Origin: Macrocybe gigantea
Lineage: Eukaryota > Basidiomycota > Agaricomycetes > Agaricales > Callistosporiaceae
DNA length: 64,000 nt
Direction of reading: 5' to 3'
Assembly (NCBI GenBank): GCA_011319805.1
Contig: SJRY01000095.1
Coordinates: 1-64,000 of the forward strand
The translations under genes were made by a program, and so were the position numbers. Under the pieces are notes generated by a model that did no database searches, was not told the origin of the DNA, and was given only the letters and a program-made list of their open reading frames with translations. This document shows positions 1-9,966 of this stretch, piece by piece; the first letter of the stretch is position 1, and every line of letters begins with the position of its first letter.

Positions 1-118
1 GAAGACAGAAACAGCTCCAAGAACAGCAAGCCCAAGTACAAGCACAGCAGACCCAAGAACAACAGATCCAGGAACAGGAAAACCAAGACCAAGAGAACGA
101 CGAAGAAACCCCCAAAGG

Positions 119-637
119 ATGACGACAGAATACAAGGGAATCATCGCCGACCCGAAATCCTTTACAGGAGATCGAACATCCTTCGATATTTGGTGGAGGA
201 AGATGAAACTTTACATAACCGCACATGGAGACCTCAGGATACACAGAAGATTGGAGCGGTCCTGTCTAGAATGACCGACGGACCCAGCCCACTGGGCGTC
301 AAAGAAGATCGACACCACTACCAACCAAAGCACATGGGCCGACTTCATAACCGAGATAGAGATACGATTCAGCAATGTCATGTCGCCATCACAAGCAGGA
401 AGCAAACTATTCAATATCAGACAGGGAAACCGACCCATCGACGAATTTCTGGATGAATTCGTAGACCTCGCAGGAAAGCAGGAATGACAGGAACAGCCCC
501 TCATTTCCTACTCGAGAAGAGCTTAAACCGAAGGACAGCAGAAGCCGTACACTCGATCTCCACACTTCCAACAGATGGAGATGAATATATCAAGACAGTT
601 CAGCGATTGGATGAAACATCGATGAACACAGAAATGT
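119..637 (+). pseudogene. gag: Gyp1 gag, capsid region (broken)
   Basis: The first usable ATG is at 119. The reading starts with a stretch typical of chromovirus Gag (DPKSFTGDRTSFDIWW) and continues after frame breaks near 250 and 485 with a retrotrans-gag style segment (FNIRQGNRPIDEFLDEFVDLA). Gag would form the particle that packages the element RNA. Upstream of 119 is a Gln-rich stretch that may belong to the true N terminus. Several frame changes and stops, including TGA-TGA near 637, make it non-functional. Identification rests on position before the zinc knuckles and on the gag-like motif. Confidence 0.75.
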
Positions 638-968
638 GATGAGAGGAGAATTCACAAGCAATCAGTGCAAGACCGGAAATCCAAGCCAAGGAGCAGGACA
701 GGCCATGGAAGTCGACAAAGTACGAAGCAACAACTGCTTCAACTGCAATAAACCAGGACACCTCACGAAACTGCCCGAACCACGAAAAGGAGCAGCAAAT
801 GTCACATGTTTCAATTGTGGCTTAAAGGGACACTATGCACGGAACTGCAAGAAGAAGAAGAAAGGAAAATCCCGGGTCAGAGAAGTGAAAGAAGAAGAAG
901 GAGAGGATGAAGAAGACAAGGATGAAGAAAGCTCTGACAAAGAGGGTTTTGCCGAAGGGTCCGACTAG
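636..968 (+). pseudogene. gag: Gyp1 nucleocapsid: tandem CCHC zinc knuckles
   Basis: This is the C-terminal Gag segment that would bind element RNA. Two zinc knuckles are visible about residues 33-47 and 57-71. The first begins CFNCNKPGH but its last cysteine is lost. The second, CFNCGLKGHYARNC, fits CX2CX4HX4C. A lysine-rich stretch follows, then a strongly acidic tail (Glu/Asp runs, codons around 880-960). The segment joins the capsid region upstream and precedes the protease. It ends at TAG near 966. The 636 start is only the first Met after a stop, not a real initiation site. Confidence 0.85.
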
Positions 969-1329
969 GAGGTGCTAAATCGTGACCCATACAACTGAAA
1001 CAGACTCGCTTTGATACCAGATGTAGATCATCCCATACTCTGAAATACACCATTCCTGCCAAGCATCTGAAGCACCAAGGAAAACCATCCAAGGGGACAA
1101 ACCACCAAAGAGAAAAGAACTCGCAGTACTAGCGAGGATACGAACACGAAAAGGAATCACAACGATAACACCGGAAGTCGATAGCAGAGCGATAGGACCT
1201 GCATCAACACCGCGATAGTAGCAAAAACAGGACTGAAGACATGATGAATCAAGAAGATTCCCATCATAAATGCAGACGGATCACCCAACCGCCAGAAAAC
1301 AGCAGACCGAGTAGCGGAGGTCCACATCG

Positions 1330-2930
1330 ACATTAAAGGACACAAGGAGCACATGAAGCCATCGTACTCGACATCGGAAAAACCGACATGCTACTAGGAC
1401 ATGACTGGCTTGTCTACCACAACCCAACAATCAAATGGAGGACAGGAGAAATTGTCTTTGACAGATGCCCTAAAATGTGCAAAATAAACCACCAGACGAT
1501 TAAGATACAGAAGGTGGCTGAACCAGCGAAAACCACAGCCAGCGACAAGACAGGAACCCAGATACCCCCATATCTGATCAGATTCAAACACCTCTTCAAG
1601 GAGAAGAACTTTGATCACTTACCAGACCACAAAGAATGGGACCATGAAATAAACTTAACAAAAGATGCACCCAAAATGATACTGAGCAAGGTCTATCCAA
1701 TGACGCAGAAGGAACTAGAGGAACTAGATGCCTTTGTCGAAGAAGGATTATGAACAGGAAAAATATGCCCATCGAAATTGCCTTACGCAGCACCCTGCTT
1801 CTTTCGCAACAAGAAGGATGGAAGCAAACGACTCATCCAAGACTACCGGAGATAAACAAATATATGGTCAAGGACAAGTTCCCACTACCATGCATCAGCA
1901 AGCTCCTCGACGTACTACAAGGAGCAAAGTACTTTAGCAAGATCAATATTATCTGGGGATACAATAACGTGTGCATCCAGAAAGGGGACGAATGGAAGGC
2001 AGCCTTCCTAACAGCAAGAGGACTTTCGAACTGACAGTCATGTACTTTGGGCAGTGCAATGCACCAGGCACTTTTAGCTGAATGATGGCGAGCCTCTTCC
2101 AAGACCAAATACGAAGGAGAGTGTGCATAATCTATATGGATGACATCATAATCATTGGACGAACACGAGAGGAACTCCAAAAGAACACCATAGAAGTCAT
2201 AGAAATACTGAACAAGAACGACCTGTTTATCAAAGGACCGAAATGCATCTGGGAATCATCAAAAGTCCCAGTACTAGGATACATCATAGGAGAAGGGAAG
2301 GTAGAAATGGAACCAGAAAAGATCACAGCCATACAATCCTGGCCAACCCCAAAGACGAAGAAAGAACTACAAAAGTTCTTGGGATTCACAAACTTTTACC
2401 GATGATTCATCAAGGGATATGCAAAGGTTGCTAAACCCCTGACAGAGTTGACTGGAAACAAAGCATTCCAGTGGACAGACAAGCAACAGGATGCTTTCAA
2501 AGAGCTGATCCGACATATAACCTCAGCACCCATTCTAGCACTACTACAAACAGAAGGAAAATTCCGAGTCAAAATGGATGCCTCAGGATATGCCATTGGA
2601 GCGGTACTATCACAACAGCAGAAAGGACTATGGCATCTGATCGCATTCATTTCGAGATGCATGACCCCAGCGGAGCAAAACTACGAAATCTATGATAAGG
2701 AACTTCTTGCGATAATGGTCGCACTAAAGACATGGAGACAATACCTCCTTGAAGCTCGAGAGAGGTTCGAAATATTGATAGATCACAAAAACCTATCATA
2801 CTTGCAGAAGCCACAGTGACTCAATTCGAGACAGATTGGCTGGTACCTGAAATTACAAGAATATGACTACGAACTACAACACGTACCAGGAAAGGCAAAT
2901 GGAAAAGCGGACGTCCTGTCACAGATGGCA
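1330..2930 (+). pseudogene. pol: Gyp1 pol: protease tail, reverse transcriptase and RNase H
   Basis: The protease C terminus is seen at about 1390-1440 (LLGHDWLVYHNP). The RT then follows, with the catalytic YMDD box at about 2135-2146 and the thumb start LGYIIGEGKVEMEP. RNase H follows with the tether motif FLGFTNFYR, FQWTDKQQDAFKELI, MDASGYAIGAVLSQ, the YEIYDKELLAI box and TDHK-like IDHKNL near 2780. The frame is broken by a shift between 1753 and 2025 and by TGA at 1751, 2079, 2403 and 2817, all at places where arginine is usual or plausible. These enzymes would copy the element RNA into DNA. In its present state it is not translatable. Confidence 0.93.
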
Positions 2931-4340
2931 GGATATGAAGAAAACCTAGCAGAGAAGGATGACATACAAATGATCAAAGAAGCAGCATTCATTCGACATC
3001 TGGAAGAGAATAATGAACGAGACTTCGAATTTATGATGTTCGAGGATGAACACCCATGGAAAGAAGAAGCAGAAAATAATGAAACAATACAAACAAGAGG
3101 AATCACAATGATCGAATCCTCAAGGATAGAACAAATTCGACAATGCACACAAAGGGAGACGATTGTAACAACAGGACTGAAGGAAAAACCACACTGGTTC
3201 ACAGAAGAAGACCACATCGTATACATAGGAGGAAAAATCTATGTTCCTCCAGACAACAAACTGAAGGAAGACATCATGTTTGAACACCATGACACACCCA
3301 TTGGAGGACACCCAGGACAATACTGCATGCACGAGCTCATAAACTGCACCTATTGGTGGCCATCAATGCTAACAGACATCAAGAAGTATGTCAATGGATG
3401 CGAAACATGTTAGCAAAACAAAATCATCCAACAAAAGAAACATGCACCCCTACACCCGCACGAAGTCCCACAGCAACCATGGGAAGATATCGGAGTAGAT
3501 CTCATAGGACCGCTACCCAGCTCGAATGGCCTTAATGCCATCACCGCAGTCACAGACCGCCTGACCAAGATGATCCACCTAGTTCCCACAAAGACCGAAC
3601 TCACAGCAGAAGGTCTTGCACGACTATACCGAGACAATGTGTGGCGGCTTCATGGAATCCCACGAAAGATCATCAGTGATCGAGGACCCCAGTTCGCAGC
3701 ATGATTCATGACAGCACTTCTAAAATTACTCGGAACAAAGCAAAATCTATCAACGGCCTATCACCCACAGACAGATGGACAGGCGGAACGATCCCACCAA
3801 GAAATGGAAGCCTTCCTCAGAAGCTTCACAAACAACTTACAGGACAATTGGGCAGAATGGATAGCAATCGCAGAGTACCAATACAATGACAAAGCACACC
3901 AGGGAACAAAGGAGACACTATTCTACCTCAACTATAGAATGCACCCCTGGAAGGGAGAGCCACAGACAACAGAAGGGAATAACCCCACAGCAAAGGACTT
4001 CGTCAAAAGAATGAACCAAATACGAAAGGAAGCAAATGCTGTGCTGCAGTATGCACAAACATGAGCCAAAGACAATTACAATGCGAGGCGAAGACCAGCC
4101 CATGAATACAAGAAAGGGGATAGAGTATGGCTCGAAGCCACCAATATCACAGTCAATCAACCATCAAAGAAGTTATCGGCACTCTGATATGGACTGTTCA
4201 AGGTGGTTGAAAAGAAAGGAGCCTCAGCATATTGCCTGGAACTCCCAGCATCATAGCAGCTGATACACTCCATATTCAATCAAACACTGCTCACACCCTA
4301 CAAAGGACCCCATTTCAAGATACAAGAGTGACCATTACCA
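2931..4340 (+). pseudogene. pol: Gyp1 integrase
   Basis: The HHCC zinc-binding domain lies at about 3285-3413 (HHDTPIGGHPGQY ... CETC). The DDE core follows: the first Asp in the VDLIGPLP box near 3500, the second in ISDRGPQF near 3675, and the Glu in YHPQTDGQAER near 3760-3790. The GPY/F-like region KKGDRVWLEA is near 4110. This enzyme would insert the cDNA into chromatin. The frame is interrupted by TAG at 3411 and 4254 and by TGA at 3702, 4062, 4185 and 4329 but shows no frameshift over the whole domain. Confidence 0.93.
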
Positions 4341-4344
4341 CCAC

Positions 4345-4530
4345 CCCCTGAAATCATAAATGATGAAGAAGAGTACGAGGTAGAAGAAATCCTAAAAAGG
4401 AAGAAACAAAGGAGGGGATGCTATTCCTGGTCAAATGGAAAGGATATGGACATGAGGAGAACACATGGATCAAAGAGAAGGAACTGGGGAATGCACAGCA
4501 AGCTCTAGACCACTTCCTAAAGAAGACTGC
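4345..4530 (+). pseudogene. Gyp1 C-terminal chromodomain
   Basis: After the integrase, EEEYEVEEILKRK starts a chromodomain; the conserved core FLVKWKGYGHEENTW continues in another frame after a shift near 4415. The aromatic cage residues (Y of EYEVE, W and Y of KWKGY) are present. In chromoviruses this domain targets integration to histone-marked heterochromatin such as H3K9me chromatin. It defines Gyp1 as a chromovirus and separates it from Gyp2, in which I see no chromodomain. Confidence 0.9.
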
Positions 4531-4575
4531 GAACCAGGATAAAAGGATCATGACAAGAGGGAAGAAGACCAAAAA

Positions 4576-4755
4576 TTGCACGTCATGACCACCAACACCC
4601 CCATCAGTATTGACAGCAGCAACGACAGCCGCGCACCTACCCCCAACTGCTCAAACGACCATGAGAATCTAGCAAGGATTCTCAACAGCAGCGACTACAT
4701 GGACCCCCTTGCCATCATACTTGGCACGTATATGTGCTATGTTATGACCATCCGC
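4576..4755 (+). pseudogene. Gyp1 post-chromodomain tail, 5' piece (continues at 16217)
   Basis: This short open frame follows the chromodomain and runs unbroken into the Gyp2 insertion at 4755. If Gyp2 and one copy of the CCGC duplication are removed, the frame passes straight into the open frame at 16221-16448 without a shift. The product is Ser/Asn-rich here. Its role is unknown; C-terminal tails after the chromodomain occur in fungal chromoviruses. Confidence 0.6.
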
Positions 4756-5881
4756 TGATAACTATCAGGAAGCACTAACCTACAAACCAACAAGGTGGAA
4801 TGAAGGAAGCATCAGTCCCTATCCGAGGCTGTATAAACTACAGCTGTTCAAGTCACAGAGTAACCTGAGGGACTGTAGAGTAAAGGGGGGGGAATGGAAT
4901 GGAGTGATTATGGATGGTTTTGAGCAGATTTCGGGGTTTTCGACACAAGGTGGTTAAACTTAGCTGAATTCCTGCGTGATATCGAGGGCTTCGGTGAGGG
5001 TTTCGGAAGGGTTTCACAATAGTTGGCTTCCACGTGAAGCCAGGGACACTGATTTTGAGACTGAGTACTGTGGCTCCACACGAGCGCGACACTTTGGGAT
5101 CGGATAACACAAGGACTCCATACGAGTCGTAGACTGCGAGACTGCTGAAGGACTGAGATGGTAACTTTTTCTATGTCTTTACAAATGCTAAGTACATGGG
5201 TTTTTATAGATGAGAAGATTTCGAGTATCGGAATAACTGGTGAAGTCGAAACCGAATGAGAGAACATATTGTATGATTTCGAAAGGGTCGTTTAGTGGCT
5301 GAAACATCGGGAGATGTAAGTCTGTTCGAAATCTGAACATAAAAGGTGAAACAGTAGGTAAAAGAACATCCTGAAACCAGTGCCACGCGTCATAGAATGG
5401 AACATGAAAATAATCTAAGGAACGTAGAATGTATCAGTGAAATATGAGTCATGAATTTCGAAATGAGAGTGGATGAAATGGTAGCATGCTCGAAATCCCT
5501 TGTTTCAAATGTACTGCGGCGAGGCATTGTCAGGAATGCGGAAAGGCATGAGGCAGTGCAATATCAAAAATGGTAGTAGTCTTGCCATATCGGGATCTGG
5601 GAATCGGGGGAGGCATATAGGAATAAGACTGCCTGACCAGATTGGGTGGTATAGGAAGCGCAGAAGGTCTGGAATGTACAGGTGCGATGCATTTGGCAAA
5701 GTGTCTGGGACCTGGAATGGAAGCCTCACAGAGTTGTCGACATCCTGAGTACTTGAATGAGAAGTCAGTGGCTGGACTGCGGTATCATGCTGAGGGGCCG
5801 AGTAGTGGTATGATTTCGAATGCGGGGGCAGGATTACCAAATTAGGACTTATCGGCAGTCAGTGGCATGGAGCGCTCATCA
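4756..5881 (-). repeat. Gyp2 3' LTR (1126 bp)
   Basis: The right end in sense orientation of Gyp2, bounded by TGAT...ATCA. It aligns along its length with 15305-16216 and with the solo LTR at 57319-58446. It is the longer of the two LTRs of this element; the other lacks about 214 bp corresponding to roughly 4949-5162 here. By analogy with the solo copy, a TATAAAA box lies in the middle on the minus strand near 5200 (revcomp TTTTATAGATGAG). Confidence 0.93.
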
Positions 5882-5896
5882 TCTGTCCTCCCCACT
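5882..5896 (-). other. Gyp2 polypurine tract
   Basis: On the minus strand the bases AGTGGGGAGGACAGA lie directly before the first base of the 3' LTR. A purine-rich tract at this place primes plus-strand DNA synthesis in LTR retrotransposons. Its position confirms the minus orientation of the element. Confidence 0.8.
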
Positions 5897-6064
5897 TAGC
5901 GGTCGACTGTCCTCAGTCGGCATTCCCATTGAATGGCGACCTTGGTCGTTATTCGGGTAACGTGGGTTTCGCGAGTTGATCTGCCATGACGAAGTCGCGA
6001 GGCATTTCGGGCATTCCCGTCGTTTGCAGATTTCGCCGCTTCTCAAAACCGTCTTGTGCACAAC

Positions 6065-8081
6065 ATGTCTGCTGAAATCGTCAAGACTGAAACTTCTATT
6101 GCTGAGCTTGAAGGGCTCTTCGAGGCCATCCCTGGACCGAACGCGAGCGTTGAGGCCATCAAGGCCTTTAGTGCTGCAGTCTTGAAACATTTTGTAAGTC
6201 CAACGGGGAGTGAGTGAGGAGATATCTTTATCCATATTGACATTAGGATGAGTGGGCAAAGGAGGGTCAAGACATTCCCGAAGATGTCTTTCAGGACTGG
6301 GTTTCACAATACAACGAGTGGGTCAGCCGCCTGGACGAGGATCGGGATGAGGTTGGGGGCCTGTACAAAAGTCCGGGATCTGGTGAGTCAGGCTATTTCG
6401 TCTCCACTATACTGGGTTGCTGATTTTGAAGGTTCTTCACTTGGCAGAATGGTGCTCATGAATGGTCCCCTGGTGCCACCGAACGCGATGCCGACTATGC
6501 ATGTCCCAACTGTGGGACCTTCTTGAAAGCGTGGGGCATCAGATTCTGCAGCTGGTGGTGCAGATTCAGGAGTGAAACGACGGCGTGCCAACGAGGATGA
6601 AAAGAAAGCGGCTGCTGGGAGAAGAACAAGCTCGCGCAGCAGCGATATCAGGAGCGCCACCTGAAACTCAGTTTCGAGGAGGTTACGGGTGAGGAGCGGG
6701 TGAGTGATTGTGTCTCCTTGCCACTGGACTGTTTCTGAGTCCTACTGCAGTTTAGTGCGAATGGTGTAAGAAGGCCGACCTCGAAATCTGCGAGAAGATC
6801 GATTCCGAGCCAGGCCCTTGTTGACGCTGCATCGAAAAACAGCTCAGCTGCTCGTTCAAAAGGCCATGTGCTGCGAAATCAGCTAAAACTACTTCATGGA
6901 TTAAAACTGACTCTGGCGACGGGGTCATGCGAACAAGGTCACAGTCTTGAAAGACCATCCATTCAAAGCCTAGGGATGAGGATGCCGAGCCAAGGCCGTG
7001 TCACAATCCAAAGGGAAAGGGCAAGATGTGAGCTTATGATACTGAGGCCAAGGAATCGATTTTGGAGACTTCGCAGGAGCCGCCGTCGCATCTCGAGGAT
7101 ATCGAAATGCATGCACCTTCGGAGGACATCCCGTATCATCCGGAACCAATTATTGCACCCACGCCTCCTCTGATGCCAGTGCCACCAATGGATTCATGCT
7201 ACGGTCCGGCTTTTACGATCATAAGTCTATTTTTTTTTTTTTTTTTTTTTTTTTTGAATTGCTCATTATCTTTGTGAGCAGGACTTCCTGGGCCACGTCA
7301 ATGGTTCGAGACGGGAACACTGCCTGCCGTGGATGATTTCGAAGATCAGGATTTCTGGAGGGAGGCTGTCGAAGCCCCAAACGTGCCCAATGGCTTCGAA
7401 GACATTGCTGAGACTGTGACGTGCCTTGCTGCTGATCATGTTCGGGATAGCGACGTTCAGTTGTGAGACACCCTCTGGTTCAATAATCAGGACTATGAGG
7501 ACATTTATAATTTTGTACTCCCGTATGATATCAAGGCCTTCGAATTTCTAGAGAACTCCTTCCGGAGTATGAACGAGGATTCCCGACACATGTACGATCT
7601 TACGGATACTCTTGAAATGGCTGCTCGTACTATGCATGAATGTGCCGATCGTCGGGAGGAATACCTGGAGCTTGGCGGCAATGTCCTTCAACACATTCAT
7701 CGGGCAACAGAGTTACAACAGCATTGGCTCTTAACTCAAGTCCATCAATTCATGGCACAGAATGTTCCGAGGGCGGTCAAAACTGAAGTCTGCTGGCTAC
7801 TTGCGCAGCAGCGGGAGTCGATGGTTTCGAGAGGCATAGGGACATTGGTCGAGATGCCAACAGTTCGGGAGCTCATGGTTTCGATACCGCCATCGATTGG
7901 TACTGGGGTCGATTCATTGGAAAGCTCAGGAGCGTCGTTGGGATCGGAGTCTGGAGAAGAGACATTGGAGGAGAGCGGTGAAGAAGGCAATGACCAGAAA
8001 GAAAACGAGTTGTCAGATGAGAGTGAGGGCGAGACGGATGAAGAGGAAGATGAGTTCGGCGGAATCCCATCCGAACTATAA
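6065..8081 (+). pseudogene. Antisense accessory gene inside Gyp2, spliced, with a Cys6 cluster
   Basis: A gene lies opposite to pol between the PPT and the pol stop. It starts at ATG 6065 (MSAEIVKTETS), close to the 3' LTR. Candidate introns: from the gtaagt near 6190 to about 6246; about 6381 to 6431 or 6450; about 6697-6755; and 7204-7281, where donor and acceptor join in phase. A six-cysteine pattern CX2CX7CX9CX2CX6C, with codons at 6756, 6765, 6789, 6819, 6828 and 6849, resembles a fungal Zn2Cys6 cluster. A Pro-rich part, a helical part (7560-7790) and an acidic Ser/Glu tail ending at 8081 follow. TGA at 6822 (between cysteines 4 and 5) and at about 7464 break it. A role as DNA-binding or element regulator is inference; the exact exon set is not settled. 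Confidence 0.65.
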
Positions 8082-8252
8082 AATTTGTAATAATTGTTTT
8101 CAAATCTGGTATTTTCTTGTTTCTGATGGATGTGAAACTAGACTTAAAAAGGATCGTGAAAATAGATAATGGTAAGTGAGAGTGTCAAATAACAAAGAAA
8201 ATGGATAGTGAATGAACGCAAAAAGAGTTGGACTTAATGAGAGTGAGCTAAG

Positions 8253-9960
8253 CTAATGTGGTGCCGAAAGTATTTCAACGTCGGAATCAACTTTGGGATC
8301 GCTGTCAGTAGGTACGTCAAAATCGTCCAGGATTTCATCACCTTGATCGTTTGAGACTTGCATTTCATGAAGCCGGGCAGCGTCGATATCGAGAAGTGTT
8401 TCGGAAATGGTGATTTCGCAGTGAGCGAAGTACAGGATGACTCGAAATGCTGCTACGGGACGATCCAGGACTGTGCCATCGAGTTCGGCAATGATGTAAG
8501 CACCTCCGAAATTCTGGGAGACAACGATAAGTGGTCCGAGATACCGAAGTCGCATTTTGTGATCGAGACTCTTGTTACAGATGCCGCCCAAAGGACTATT
8601 CATTTTCTTATCTTATCTTTCCCACATCCCTTATCTCCCCCATCATGCTGCGCAGCGCGCAGCCATCGAGTCATCCCACTTCCCTAGTCATCCTGAGTCA
8701 TCTCCTTCCAGTCTTACTCATCCGCAGTCCACAGCATTGCGCAGCCCATGGTCCGTGCTCGAGTACTGTAATGTATATAAGGACTCCCAGATGTACCAGT
8801 AGCGCTAGGCTTAATATTCCTTTTGCCATCATCTCAAGACCACTCTCACACTTAGTCTGCCCGAGTCCTTCTGAGATTCGTCTAGCCTAACAACTCTTCT
8901 CCACACAAGTGTTTCGGATGAGGACTAGGGCACCGCGTTTGAAATTGAAATCACAAATGGTGTGATAGTGCTTCTTTTCAAAACATTCGGCAGCCTTTCT
9001 ACAGGTATCGTATACATCGGCATGAAGGGCTTGTAGCTGTTCAGTCCATTTTTGTAAGGCAACAGCTCGACGAGCGATAAGATCTGTGGATGATAGTAAG
9101 GATTCGGGAGGAGGCTGCAGGTAGGTTGCTTCCATGATATTGAATGGGAGAATGGGATGGGTGCCAGTTACCGCGAAATAAGGTGAACAACCCATTCGAT
9201 GGCAGGCGGTGACTCTTTCAGCATAGAAGACCGAATGGACGTATTGTGACCACTTGCTTTCGACACCGTCTGCTGCCTTTATCAGTGATTGACGAGCATC
9301 ATAATGTGGCTGCTCAGCTATCCCGTTGGCGTGGGAATTGTATGTCGAGATTCGGATGTGGTAGATGCTGTAGCGTTTCCCGAGGTAGTCAAGACCTGCC
9401 ACGAAGGGACCACCGTTATCCGTGACAATTTCGCGAACACCACCCCATCGACATAATACATCCTGGAACAGCCATTCACCGATTGCGGGACCGTTTTCTT
9501 TCCGGAGGGCTCGAAATTCAGGATAGTGCATGAGGGAGCAACAACCTTGCACGATGTACTGATAGCCATTGGACTTTGGCATCTTCATGGTATCGGCATA
9601 GAATTTTCCGAAAAGGGGCACGGGTACGGCCATGACTGGTGGGATGAGAACCTGTCGGGACTGTCATTGCTGACAGATGTGACAAGTCCTGCAAAACCAA
9701 GAGATATTGGCCAGCATGTGAGGCCACCAAAAGCGCTCACAAACCAAGGTACATGTCGGGTAGATGCCCTTGTGACCGAGGTCATCATGGGCTTGGGCGA
9801 TGATGTTCATACACCGATTTCGAGGGATCACGAGTTTGTGACTACCTTGATCGTCCTTTCACCATAACTTGTCAGTGGCAACGAAGAAGTGGAAGCAATA
9901 CCGAACAAAGGCCTCGAAAGCAGAATCTGTGAGACTGGGTGGACGATGCAAGGTAGTCAA
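8253..9960 (-). pseudogene. pol: Gyp2 integrase, split by a solo LTR
   Basis: On the minus strand the HHCC zinc-binding part is at about 9840-9660 (HKGIYPTC...CRTCHICQ). The DDE core begins in ORF 9633-8887, with FYADTMKMP for the first Asp, IVTDNGGPF for the second and a degraded NGIAEQ box for the Glu. The C-terminal domain is interrupted at 8892/8573 by the 320-bp solo LTR. Taking out the LTR and one ACTCT copy joins ...CVEKS to LDHKMRLRYLGP in the same frame. The C-terminal reading stops at 8253. A TGA/TAG near 9665 breaks the N-terminal part. Confidence 0.9.
8573..8892 (+). repeat. Solo LTR, 320-bp family S, copy 1
   Basis: A 320-bp sequence bounded by TGTTACAG...CTAACA, flanked by the perfect 5-bp duplication ACTCT (8568-8572 and 8893-8897). 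Two more copies of exactly 320 bp lie at 16486-16805 and 25231-25550. A TATATAA box at 8774-8780 sits where an LTR promoter would be. The TGTTA...TAACA ends recall Ty1/copia LTRs, but no internal region is present in the window, so the superfamily is open. It inserted after Gyp2. Confidence 0.9.
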
Positions 9961-9966
9961 ATAGTC

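Larger units (their letters stand above)
1..4755 (+). mobile_element. Ty3/gypsy chromovirus Gyp1, left part, cut by the window edge
   Basis: This is the left and main part of a decayed LTR retrotransposon in the order gag, zinc knuckles, protease, reverse transcriptase, RNase H, integrase, chromodomain. No 5' LTR is visible because the element starts before the window. From about 2025 to 4400 one frame stays aligned with the family without a frameshift and is broken only by stop codons, mostly TGA where an arginine is expected. The element does not end at 4755. It is interrupted there by Gyp2 and resumes at 16217, with a CCGC duplication at both sides. Classification is firm from domain order and the chromodomain; the host lineage is inference. 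Confidence 0.93.

Noticed and set aside
7230..7255. T-tract inside the antisense gene as a LINE 3' end
   Set aside because: No LINE 3' UTR sequence follows it. It lies in the intron 7204-7281 and may be a pyrimidine-tract expansion.
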